Of a DNA stretch of 23,127 bases, positions 1-7,041 are shown one piece after another. How positions within the stretch are numbered: position 1 is the stretch's first letter; each line of letters starts with the position of its first letter. The notes beneath the pieces were generated by a model. The model worked only from the letters and a program-made list of their open reading frames with translations, ran no database searches and was not told the origin of the DNA. Location of the stretch: contig WJJB01000363.1 of assembly GCA_014729935.1 (NCBI GenBank), forward strand, positions 1-23,127. Direction: 5' to 3'. The position numbers were made by a program, and so were the translations under genes. This DNA is from Candidatus Bathyarchaeota archaeon (GTDB lineage: Archaea; Asgardarchaeota; Lokiarchaeia; Sigyniarchaeales; Sigyniarchaeaceae).

Positions 1-1
1 G

Positions 2-1849
2 AATAGGGCATCATCCATCGCCACGGACCTTCAGCGGAAGTCTATCAGGAAGCAAATCAAGCGAATCGGCCAGCTCGCTAGCATGAAACAAAAAATGTCC
101 GGCCATGGTGCCATGAATATTTCTCAATTTAACAGGATCCACGAGCAGGAAAATAGTGTATCTTCAGCCGTTGCGAGCCCATCTTCTGGATTTGATATAA
201 TTGATCGGGACAATCTAGATCACGACACCCGGGAAAAACTCCAAAAACGTCAAGAAGCTGAAAAATTAATTGTAGAGGCAGAAAACACCGAAAATGTAAG
301 CGAAGCTATAGAAAAATTCCAAGATGCTGCTCATTTATTGCTAGTTACAGGTACAAGAAGGGACAGGGTGGAATGGGTATACGAGAAGATAAACCAGTTA
401 AAAAGGACCGGTATCGTGAAAAAAGTAGGTCTTTTCGACATGCAAGAATTCCGGCCCTCGGAATTACGTGAGTATGCATTTAACCAAATTGATAAAGCCA
501 AGCAAAAGGACGCATATGGGAAATACAAGGAGGCAGTCGAGCTATACAAGAAGGCAATAAAGGCTTTGCTTCGGGCTGGATGGACCAATGATCAAGTGAA
601 TTACATCATTCAAGATATGGTTAAAATCCAGAAAAAACAAAATTTAGTGGAAAAGGAGGACCAGCGTCTCCAAGAAATCTATAACGAAGTAGTGAAATCA
701 TGTCTACTCGGTGTAAAAGTACCCAAGGATAAGAAATTGATAGACATTGCTGACCCCACTCCCATCGATGAAGATGTTTACCGTCCAGGCAGGGAGAAGA
801 CGGTGATGGAGAAGGAGATGGAAAAACTAAGAGAGGAGCAAAACGAGCGAAGGAATCTCCAACAAACCATGTTTTCTTACTTGGACGAAGCAAGGCACAA
901 GATCAAGTTAGGGGGATTCCAAGAAGCAATTTCGCTGTATAAAAATGCGATCGAGCTGATGGATGCCCTTGGTGGCTGGGAGAATCAGAAAAACACAATC
1001 AAGAAAGAAATAGATAATCTCTATGTCTTAATTGGCAGGCAAAAGGAGCTCGCGGAGGCGAGTCAAGAGATTCATGGAAGTGGACAAATTGATGCCGATA
1101 TCGCGGAAAAGAACCTTCTTATTAAGAAGGCAGCCCTTTTAAATCAGGAAAACCTTAAGGAAAAATTATTGAAAAAGCGGTTGAACGATGAGAAAGTTAG
1201 CTCCGTGTTTGATATTTTGATCCCGATGGCAAATAACCTGAAGGAAAAAGGCCGTTACGAGGATGCTTTAATAGAATTCAAGGAAGCACTCAAGATGCTT
1301 GAAGAGGCAGGATGGAAGGCTCAAACACAGGGTTTAAAAGATGAAATAGCAGAATTACAAATACTATTGAATAAAAAGGAAGAAAAAATCGTTGCAAAGG
1401 AAGAGAAACGCCAATTAATGGGAGAAATTTTCAACAAGATCATTCCCGAAGCAAGAAAGGCACGAATGTCTAATAATTTTTCCAAAGCAAGGACACTCTA
1501 TCAACAAGCAATTCAAAAGCTAAGGGAAATAGGGTGGGCTAATTACATCTCACCAATCCAAAATGAAATCTCCGAAATAGATGAGGAAATGAACAAGGGG
1601 GAATTGGAAGAGGAATCGTCCAAACAGGATTCTATAGAGGAAACCATAGATCTCGGGATGAATTTCTTGGCAAAGGACTTGAAAGAGTATGCCCTCATGC
1701 AATTAAAGAAAGCAGTGAAAATGCTGGAAAGCACGGGAAGAGATCAAATGAGAAACGAGATCCTGAAGCAGATAAAAAAGTTAGAATTGGAAATCCGGCT
1801 GGAAGACTCCAAGAGAATACTCTTGGGTAAGCGTGGAAGGCAATCATGA
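2..1849 (+). CDS. Helical-repeat (MIT/TPR-like) protein, probably 5'-partial
   Basis: The frame is open from base 2. The first in-window ATG is at 83, with no Shine-Dalgarno or TATA signal before it. The residues encoded before that ATG read like the last helix of a further repeat, so the gene probably starts outside the window. Counted from the ATG at 83 (588 residues), I see six helical units at about 52-108, 128-184, 262-318, 374-430, 446-503 and 517-572. Each has a pair of Ala/Leu/Tyr-rich helices of the pattern A..-Y..A...Y..A...L, in four units a Gly-Trp at the turn, and a third helix with I..I..L spacing. This resembles MIT domains or TPR-like hairpins. There is no signal peptide, membrane segment or catalytic motif, so it is likely a cytosolic scaffold. 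It is a paralogue of the gene at 2836-4761 and heads the same gene run. Exact function is unknown. Confidence 0.8.
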   Translation, partial: NRASSIATDLQRKSIRKQIKRIGQLASMKQKMSGHGAMNISQFNRIHEQENSVSSAVASPSSGFDIIDRDNLDHDTREKLQKRQEAEKLIVEAENTENVSEAIEKFQDAAHLLLVTGTRRDRVEWVYEKINQLKRTGIVKKVGLFDMQEFRPSELREYAFNQIDKAKQKDAYGKYKEAVELYKKAIKALLRAGWTNDQVNYIIQDMVKIQKKQNLVEKEDQRLQEIYNEVVKSCLLGVKVPKDKKLIDIADPTPIDEDVYRPGREKTVMEKEMEKLREEQNERRNLQQTMFSYLDEARHKIKLGGFQEAISLYKNAIELMDALGGWENQKNTIKKEIDNLYVLIGRQKELAEASQEIHGSGQIDADIAEKNLLIKKAALLNQENLKEKLLKKRLNDEKVSSVFDILIPMANNLKEKGRYEDALIEFKEALKMLEEAGWKAQTQGLKDEIAELQILLNKKEEKIVAKEEKRQLMGEIFNKIIPEARKARMSNNFSKARTLYQQAIQKLREIGWANYISPIQNEISEIDEEMNKGELEEESSKQDSIEETIDLGMNFLAKDLKEYALMQLKKAVKMLESTGRDQMRNEILKQIKKLELEIRLEDSKRILLGKRGRQS

Positions 1850-1870
1850 TAATGAAAGGTGAAACAAGAA

Positions 1871-2821
1871 ATGGAAAATGATAATGCAAACTTGGAAGAT
1901 ATCATGTCTCAAGTGCGAGTGTGCTTCGAGTCATCACACGGTGAGCAAGTGCAGATTGAAGCGGTGCAATACTCTGAACTCATAGACAAGCTCATAGAAA
2001 TGAATTTCAAGATAGGAGTGATCACCAAGGCACCTTTAACAATGTCCAAGTTATCGGATTATAACATTCTGATCATCGGTAACCCGAAGGAGAACTATTT
2101 TTCTGACGATGAAATAAACGATATAAAAAATTTCGTGTATCAAGGTGGCGGGTTACTGCTGATCAATGATCAAGGAGGGGACCCCACGAATAAGAACAAT
2201 CTATCGAAGCTTGGAAGCATCTTTGGCATTTCATTTGGAACCAACATCCTGATCAATGACAACGCTCAATCTGAGGATGATGAGCAATTGATTACCACTG
2301 GCAATTTCTTGAATCATTTCATAATGCGCGGGATAGAGAAGATAGCCTTTAAGTCCACCTGCGCTCTCCAGCTAGTGGAAGGTGATCCCAAGGCAGAAGT
2401 GAACGCGGTTGTTCACTCGGGTCTTGGAACGAGCGAGATCTCTTGGAATGGGAATGCTTGGACGGAATCGAGGAAGGAAAAGTACACCCTAGTCGCCGTA
2501 TCCAAATTTGGAGCAGGTAAGGTGGTTGCCTTGGGCACCACGAGGATCCTTTCTAGCTTGATAAACAAGAAACACGGAATTCTCGCAGAGGATAATGCCA
2601 AGTTCCTGAGTAATATATTTGCATGGCTTGTTAACAGGGAAGTATATGAAGATGGTAAACTTAAATCGGTCTTCGTTAACGTGTCCCTGAAACCAGACGT
2701 CTATTTTTGGATAGAAAAGGAGCTAAAGGAAAATGATAAGTTTAGGGACTTTAATGAGATAATTAATTTTGCTATTGAATCCCTGGCAGTAGCAGTTGAG
2801 AAATTCAGGGAAACAACCTGA
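1871..2821 (+). CDS. GIFT-domain (IFT52/GldG-like, DUF4350-like) protein with RHH-like C-terminus
   Basis: I chose the ATG at 1871 because GGTGA lies 8 bases upstream. A GTG at 1859 in the same frame sits inside that Shine-Dalgarno. The 316-residue product has a Rossmann-like class I glutamine-amidotransferase-like fold without a visible catalytic Cys-His pair. Landmarks are NPKENYFSDDEI (71-82), a GGG turn followed by LLLIND (92-100), QGGD (101-104), and a closing GAGKVVALG strand (214-222) before a helix ending AWLVN. The order and wording match the N-terminal GIFT domain of eukaryotic IFT52, which has PREKF..AEF, a GG turn, GEGGE and GGKLAVLGS; bacterial GldG-type proteins share this fold. 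Residues 265-310 look like a ribbon-helix-helix unit: one strand (VFVNVSLKP) and two amphipathic helices. The gene is tightly spaced between two helical-repeat genes, which suggests a shared complex. Domain class is fairly sure; role is inferred. Confidence 0.75.
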   Translation: MENDNANLEDIMSQVRVCFESSHGEQVQIEAVQYSELIDKLIEMNFKIGVITKAPLTMSKLSDYNILIIGNPKENYFSDDEINDIKNFVYQGGGLLLINDQGGDPTNKNNLSKLGSIFGISFGTNILINDNAQSEDDEQLITTGNFLNHFIMRGIEKIAFKSTCALQLVEGDPKAEVNAVVHSGLGTSEISWNGNAWTESRKEKYTLVAVSKFGAGKVVALGTTRILSSLINKKHGILAEDNAKFLSNIFAWLVNREVYEDGKLKSVFVNVSLKPDVYFWIEKELKENDKFRDFNEIINFAIESLAVAVEKFRETT

Positions 2822-2835
2822 AATGGAGATTCACC

Positions 2836-4761
2836 ATGGCACAACCTGATGATTTAACGCATAAGATGGAGAAAGCAATTGAAGCTGCGGAAGCTGCGGA
2901 ACATTTCGAGAATTCAGGTAATTTTGATCAGGCGATCTTAAAATATAAGGAAGCAGCACATTTATTATCCCAATCTGGGTTTCCTCACGATAAAATTGAA
3001 CAAATTTACGATAGAATTGCAGAATTGGAAGAACTGGATCGCCAAAAAAGCCTTCAACAAGCTGTACAGCGAGAACAGGCTTTAGAGGATTCTGAAGCAG
3101 AGGCTTTTGACTTGATTGACTCTGCAGAAGTTGCAATAGCTTCTGGGGAAATCGAGAAGGCGATCGGTTTTTACGAAGAGGCGGTACCGAAGCTTGCCAT
3201 GGTTGGTTATTCAACCGATTTTATCAAGGAGAAAATTGATGATTTGAAGCGAAAGGTGAAGCCTGCGACAATAACCAAGGGAGTGACGAAACCAGTGGCT
3301 ATTTCTTCACCTGAAGCTAAGCCAATGAAGCCAATTCGTCCCTCCCAACGTAAAGCGCCTGTTAAACCAGCAGGAGTAACTCCTCCGAAACCGGTAATGG
3401 ATTCCATGGAAAAGCCAGCCCCAGTACAACCATCCCCCGATAAACAACCTGAACTGGAAAGTAAGGTTGAAAAAATAGACGCATTCAAGACTTCTAGGAA
3501 TAAGGTCGAGGAGCTTGAAGATCGTGCCTTCAAGTTAATTGATGAAGCGAAAGTCTTAACAGAGAATGAGGAATATAGGGAAGCTCTAAGCACTTATACC
3601 ATCGTCAAGAACCTTTTACGAAATGCAGGTTGGGATGAAGAGCAAATAGAACCTATCCTGATCCAGGAAAAACTCGTGCAAGAGATAATTGAAGAGAAGG
3701 TAAAGAAAGCAACAGCACCTGTAGATGCAATCACGTCCGAACTTCCTGCGGGCGCTGATGTTCCCACGATGGTTCGCCAGAAGCTTGATCTTTACTTGGA
3801 TCAAGATGCCCGGATGAGGGAATACAAGAAAAAACAATTGAGCCGGCAGGAAACCGAAGCCAAGGCGTTCGATTTAATTGATGAAGCAAAAAGACTGTAC
3901 GAATTCAGGGATATTGACAAGGATTACCTTGGTGCAATCAAGCTATACCAACAGGCACTACAAATTCTTCAACGAATGGGTTGGTCAGAGCAAGTTGGTT
4001 ATATACAAGAAGAGGTTACCAGGTTACGACAATTGCATGCAAATAAAGTGCAATTACAAACAATTGAGAAGGAAGAAAAAGCCAGGGCAAAGCAGTTAGT
4101 TGAACAACAGAAATTCAAGGAGGAACAAAGGAAGAAAACCATGGAAGGTGATATCGTGTCCATCTCTTCAATTCTTGAAACGATCGATGAGAAGGAGAAG
4201 GAGAAGAAAAAGGAAGCCGAAGAACAATCCATCAAGCAAAAACTCCTCCAAGAAAAACGAATGAAAACTATCGTTGCAAAAAAATCAGGGGGAAAATCAC
4301 TCGATTCCCTAAAGGACTTACTTTTTGGAGACCACGATGCCAAGAAACGCGAGGCGGAAATTGCCAAGAAGTTGAAGGAAGAAGAGGATTTCCTTCGCAG
4401 GACATCGAAGAAGTTCTTCGATATGAAAAAGGAATTAAGCAAGAAGAAAAAGTCTTCCGATGATAATGTTGAAGAAATCGTTGATATCGTGCATGAGGAA
4501 GTCATGAAACGATCCAAGCCAAAGGAAACGAGCCCCGTTCATGTCATGGACCTGCGAAAAAAGCAGGAGATGGAAATGGCAGCAGAAAAAAAGGAGAGGG
4601 AAGATGCAGTTAGTGACGTTATGGGTATCCTTGAAAATTTAAAAGAAAAGGAACCTCAAGGTGCTTCCAAGAATGATCGCGGGGAACGGAAGGAAAAAGG
4701 CATACAAGACGAGGAACTCAAGAGCATGTTGGAAGACCTTGAGAAGAAAAACAAGCAATGA
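2836..4761 (+). CDS. Helical-repeat (MIT/TPR-like) protein with long coiled-coil tail
   Basis: The ATG at 2836 follows GGAG with 7 bases of spacing and lies 14 bases after the GIFT gene, so the two are probably co-transcribed. The 641-residue protein has four helical units of the same type as the gene at 2-1849, at about 10-66, 86-140, 226-285 and 340-400; the last two carry the Gly-Trp turn. Units two and three are separated by a Pro/Lys-rich flexible linker (141-206). Residues 405-640 are highly charged (Lys/Glu-rich) and should form coiled coil or extended helix, with a short hydrophobic island near 487-498 (SLDSLKDLLFG). There is no signal peptide, transmembrane segment or enzyme motif. 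A scaffold or adaptor binding its neighbours is the simplest reading. The repeats could be scored as either MIT or TPR by profile searches. Confidence 0.85.
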   Translation: MAQPDDLTHKMEKAIEAAEAAEHFENSGNFDQAILKYKEAAHLLSQSGFPHDKIEQIYDRIAELEELDRQKSLQQAVQREQALEDSEAEAFDLIDSAEVAIASGEIEKAIGFYEEAVPKLAMVGYSTDFIKEKIDDLKRKVKPATITKGVTKPVAISSPEAKPMKPIRPSQRKAPVKPAGVTPPKPVMDSMEKPAPVQPSPDKQPELESKVEKIDAFKTSRNKVEELEDRAFKLIDEAKVLTENEEYREALSTYTIVKNLLRNAGWDEEQIEPILIQEKLVQEIIEEKVKKATAPVDAITSELPAGADVPTMVRQKLDLYLDQDARMREYKKKQLSRQETEAKAFDLIDEAKRLYEFRDIDKDYLGAIKLYQQALQILQRMGWSEQVGYIQEEVTRLRQLHANKVQLQTIEKEEKARAKQLVEQQKFKEEQRKKTMEGDIVSISSILETIDEKEKEKKKEAEEQSIKQKLLQEKRMKTIVAKKSGGKSLDSLKDLLFGDHDAKKREAEIAKKLKEEEDFLRRTSKKFFDMKKELSKKKKSSDDNVEEIVDIVHEEVMKRSKPKETSPVHVMDLRKKQEMEMAAEKKEREDAVSDVMGILENLKEKEPQGASKNDRGERKEKGIQDEELKSMLEDLEKKNKQ

Positions 4762-4793
4762 GCGATTAGCAGAATGATTTTATTCCCCAAGCT

Positions 4794-4803
4794 CATATAA
4801 AAG
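4794..4803 (+). promoter_or_regulatory. TATA-box-like element before the gene at 4835
   Basis: CATATAAAAG lies about 36 bases upstream of the ATG at 4835, in the only sizeable gap (73 bases) of this gene run. A start site about 25 bases downstream would leave a short leader. It may let the two small downstream genes be transcribed separately from the repeat/GIFT genes. Confidence 0.4.
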
Positions 4804-4834
4804 TACATCAAGCGCTTGAGAGCAATGATGCACC

Positions 4835-5368
4835 ATGGCAAAAAAGAAAAGCGATAATGGGAAAAAGGATGATTCCAATACCGAAAAAGCAGATGTACCT
4901 GCAATTCCAAACGAAAAATGGGATATAACTCTAGTCTTGGATGAAATCACGCAGGAGATTGAAATTATCGACGTGGAAAAGCTCTTTAGTGCATATTTAA
5001 CCGTCAGAAGGAAATTTTTTGATGATTTGTTGAGTAGGATCACTGGAATCAAGCATTACACGGTTGGAAAAGGCATTGACAAGGTTATTGGCGTCGATGG
5101 AGAAGATTGGACAAAAAATCCATGGGTCTTGATCATGGCTAGGGATGTGAAAGACGGGGCTGTATTCTGGTTGCTTTTCAAGCGCGAACAAAACCTCTCT
5201 GGCACATTGGTTGGAGTAGGTCCAAGTGAATTTCTCGGTGCACTTGTCAGGCTATTTCCCGAAGATGTTGAAGCTAGAAATGAATACATCAAGAAAATAC
5301 TCATTTGGCTCACGATAGAACCGGGCAAATGGCAAAATATTGGTGTATTCATTCCAAATTGGTTTTAG
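4835..5368 (+). CDS. Uncharacterised 177-residue protein
   Basis: I do not recognise this family. The first 20 or so residues are Lys/Asp-rich and probably disordered (MAKKKSDNGKKDD). From about residue 27 the sequence alternates hydrophobic strands and helices (WDITLVLDEI, WVLIMARDV, AVFWLLFKRE, GTLVGVGPSEFLGALVRLF) and looks like a compact alpha/beta domain of about 150 residues. There is no Cys cluster, signal peptide or convincing membrane span. The ATG at 4835 has no strong Shine-Dalgarno, but a TATA-like element lies upstream. The stop is followed after 14 bases by the next start, so the two small genes are probably co-transcribed and may act with the repeat/GIFT proteins. Function is unknown. 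Confidence 0.7.
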   Translation: MAKKKSDNGKKDDSNTEKADVPAIPNEKWDITLVLDEITQEIEIIDVEKLFSAYLTVRRKFFDDLLSRITGIKHYTVGKGIDKVIGVDGEDWTKNPWVLIMARDVKDGAVFWLLFKREQNLSGTLVGVGPSEFLGALVRLFPEDVEARNEYIKKILIWLTIEPGKWQNIGVFIPNWF

Positions 5369-5382
5369 GGGGAGAGGTTACC

Positions 5383-5805
5383 ATGGAGGAAGAATTCAAG
5401 GAATTGAAAACACTTGTTAAAGAAAAGTTCAAGCAGGTTGAGATGCCCGTAAAGGATCAATATAATTTAATCATCCGGGAGGAACTGGTTCACGAGGAAA
5501 CTGGAGAGAGAAATTACGAGATCGGGGTCGGAAAGACGATGAAATTTCCCAATAAAATCTCCATTAACGGGAAAATCTATCGGAGTAACGAGCTCGATGA
5601 GATCAAGGATGGCTCTGTCATTATCACAATCAAGAACATCTCAAAGAATGATGACAGGCACGAAGTCCTACTTGTCGAAGTCCCAAAAGCCTTGATCCTC
5701 GCCATAGATCAAGCATCTTGGGATGGAAAGTTAAAAGAAATCAAGGATCTAATCGATGTAATCAACAATTTTGATCCATCGAAGACCATGTTTTCGCCCT
5801 TATAA
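5383..5805 (+). CDS. Uncharacterised 140-residue protein
   Basis: The start at 5383 is set by a strong purine-rich Shine-Dalgarno (GGGGGAGAGG, 5368-5377). An in-frame ATG at 5305 would overlap the preceding gene by 64 bases and has no such signal. The predicted product begins with a charged helix (EEEFKELKTLVKEKFKQVE), followed by a beta-rich middle (YNLIIREELV, YEIGVGK, GSVIITIKNI, EVLLVEVPKALI) and a final helix (LKEIKDLIDVINNF). This fits a small alpha/beta domain, but I cannot place it in a family. It is the last gene of the left-end run and converges with the minus-strand gene starting 4 bases further on. A 12-base palindrome covers its stop codon. Confidence 0.7.
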   Translation: MEEEFKELKTLVKEKFKQVEMPVKDQYNLIIREELVHEETGERNYEIGVGKTMKFPNKISINGKIYRSNELDEIKDGSVIITIKNISKNDDRHEVLLVEVPKALILAIDQASWDGKLKEIKDLIDVINNFDPSKTMFSPL

Positions 5806-5808
5806 GGG
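5797..5808. repeat. 12-base perfect palindrome over a stop codon
   Basis: CCCTTATAAGGG reads the same on both strands and includes the TAA stop (5803-5805) of the upstream gene. It sits at the meeting point of two convergent genes, so it could form a small hairpin at the 3' end of either transcript or bind a dimeric protein. It could also be chance. Confidence 0.5.
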
Positions 5809-5809
5809 T

Positions 5810-6154
5810 CTAAAAATATCCTAACCAAGACCATTTCCCCGTTGTCTGGTTCTTGATGTACACGGAGACGATATTGGTTGTACCCGTTGGTGTCTTACTC
5901 TCTATGGTTACGGTGGCGAGCTCGTACTCGAAATCGCACAAGTCACACTTGAGATGATAAATCTCTGCATGCTCACCGGAGGGATCGGACATTGAGTGAG
6001 AGATAATCCCTTCAGTTTCTTTTATTACGGTGATCTTTTCTGCGTCATCCTGCTGGCAATTGATGCATTGGGTTAAATCGATCTCAACTGAACCGCGACC
6101 GCTCGGGGCATGCACGCTAGCGGCAAGAGGCAATTCTATTAGCTTTTTCACCAT
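5810..6154 (-). CDS. Small Cys4 (zinc-ribbon-like) protein
   Basis: This minus-strand gene encodes 114 residues from the ATG at 6154. A GTG at 6163 would add three residues. There is no Shine-Dalgarno, and a TATA-like element about 25 bases upstream places the transcript start almost on the ATG, so the message is probably leaderless. Two CxxC pairs, CINC (30-33) and CDLC (70-73), are 36 residues apart with beta-strand-like sequence around them (HAEIYHLKCDLCDFEYELATVTIES), consistent with one structural zinc site. No catalytic motif is visible and I do not recognise the family. It converges on the small gene ending at 5805 with only 4 bases between the stops. Confidence 0.65.
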   Translation of the reverse strand: MVKKLIELPLAASVHAPSGRGSVEIDLTQCINCQQDDAEKITVIKETEGIISHSMSDPSGEHAEIYHLKCDLCDFEYELATVTIESKTPTGTTNIVSVYIKNQTTGKWSWLGYF

Positions 6155-6173
6155 GTGTTTCACTATTGTGGCT

Positions 6174-6181
6174 CTTATACA
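6174..6181 (-). promoter_or_regulatory. TATA-box-like element for the Cys4 gene
   Basis: On the minus strand TGTATAAG lies about 24 bases before the ATG at 6154. This spacing predicts a leaderless or nearly leaderless transcript and favours that ATG over the GTG at 6163. Confidence 0.4.
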
Positions 6182-6244
6182 AGATAGATGAATCAGGTGC
6201 TATATTAAGTACACCATTTCACGCTAAAAGTTGTGGTTATCCGC

Positions 6245-6955
6245 TCAATCTGATTCTTCATTACCTGCTTTTGAACTGCTATTACCTGATTCCTGCGGTT
6301 CACCATTACCTGCCCTGTCTTCCTTTTTTTCAACGTATTCCCTTGTTGTATCAATCTGCACCGGATCCGGTTCACTATCAGGTGGCTTGAAACTATCCTT
6401 TCTTGGGATTTCCTTGAGGGGGAAATCATCTGGGATTTCAATTTTCACGTCCCCCACCTCGATGAATTGCGGGTCATCACCTTGAAGATTGGTTCCTATC
6501 GAAGGTGGTTCATCCGCAATCTCCTTGGCATCTTCCCTTTCTTCTTGGGGTTCAGTGAATTGTTCTTGCAAATCCCCGGATGATGCTGGAGCAGGCAGGT
6601 CTTGGATTTCTGGTTCCGTGTAAACCGTCTCGTTTTCCACATGTTGCTCACGTTCTTCCATGACCGTCTTGGATACATTTTGTTGGAAGGGGGTGGCGGG
6701 CATGCCCGCATCTAATTCTTCCTCGGCGATTTTGTCATCAATCCGTTCAACCCGTTCCATAAGCTTGTTGGCTTTGTTCGTGATCATCCTAGCGACATCT
6801 TTTTTCAATCCAGGGGTTTTCTTGGCAAAAAGCAGGCAGTATTCGATGATATCAAGCCAGGTCTTTCTTGCACTTTTCCACATGTCATTTTTCTCGTACA
6901 AGTGTGCCTTCTTTATTTCTTCCTGGATGATCTGGTTGAACTTTTTTAAAGACAT
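6245..6955 (-). CDS. MIT-like domain protein with acidic disordered tail
   Basis: The ATG at 6955 has AAAGGTAG about 8 bases upstream on the minus strand. The 236-residue product starts with a three-helix domain (about 4-78): helix 1 FNQIIQEEIKKAHLYEKND, helix 2 with W..A...W..II.Y..LFAKK, and helix 3 ITNKANKLMERVERI. The helix 3 pattern I..K...L..R.E.I is typical of MIT domains, the three-helix modules that bind ESCRT-III tails in eukaryotes and archaea. From residue 80 the chain is rich in Glu, Asp, Pro and Gln and should be disordered. Inside it one hydrophobic island, VKIEIPDDFPLKEIP (170-184), stands out and resembles a proline-containing MIT-interacting motif. No ATPase or ESCRT gene lies nearby. 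A membrane-remodelling adaptor is possible but inferred. Confidence 0.75.
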   Translation of the reverse strand: MSLKKFNQIIQEEIKKAHLYEKNDMWKSARKTWLDIIEYCLLFAKKTPGLKKDVARMITNKANKLMERVERIDDKIAEEELDAGMPATPFQQNVSKTVMEEREQHVENETVYTEPEIQDLPAPASSGDLQEQFTEPQEEREDAKEIADEPPSIGTNLQGDDPQFIEVGDVKIEIPDDFPLKEIPRKDSFKPPDSEPDPVQIDTTREYVEKKEDRAGNGEPQESGNSSSKAGNEESD

Positions 6956-6983
6956 GATGATTCTACCTTTTCTACGATGTTCA

Positions 6984-6997
6984 TAATTTAAAATATT
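6984..6997. promoter_or_regulatory. Divergent AT-rich promoter element
   Basis: AATTTAAAATATTT lies between the minus-strand MIT-like gene (start 6955) and the plus-strand oxidoreductase (start 7042). It can serve as a TATA box in both directions, about 30-45 bases from each start. Both genes also carry Shine-Dalgarno sequences, so both would have short leaders. Confidence 0.4.
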
Positions 6998-7041
6998 TTG
7001 AGGCCATTATTTGATCATCGATTAAATGAGGTCCTTACAGC

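Noticed and set aside
3999..4517. Minus-strand frame of 172 codons inside the coiled-coil gene
   Set aside because: It is rich in Ser and Phe, the expected antisense image of Lys/Glu-rich codons, and has no start signal of its own.
5305..5382. Upstream ATG extension of the small gene starting at 5383
   Set aside because: The extra 26 residues overlap the preceding gene in another frame, while a strong Shine-Dalgarno points to 5383.
2..5805. Calling the left-end locus a true intraflagellar transport complex
   Set aside because: Only the GIFT fold and generic helical repeats support it. No motor, coatomer-like beta-propeller or other IFT-specific subunit is present, so it is kept as a hypothesis only.
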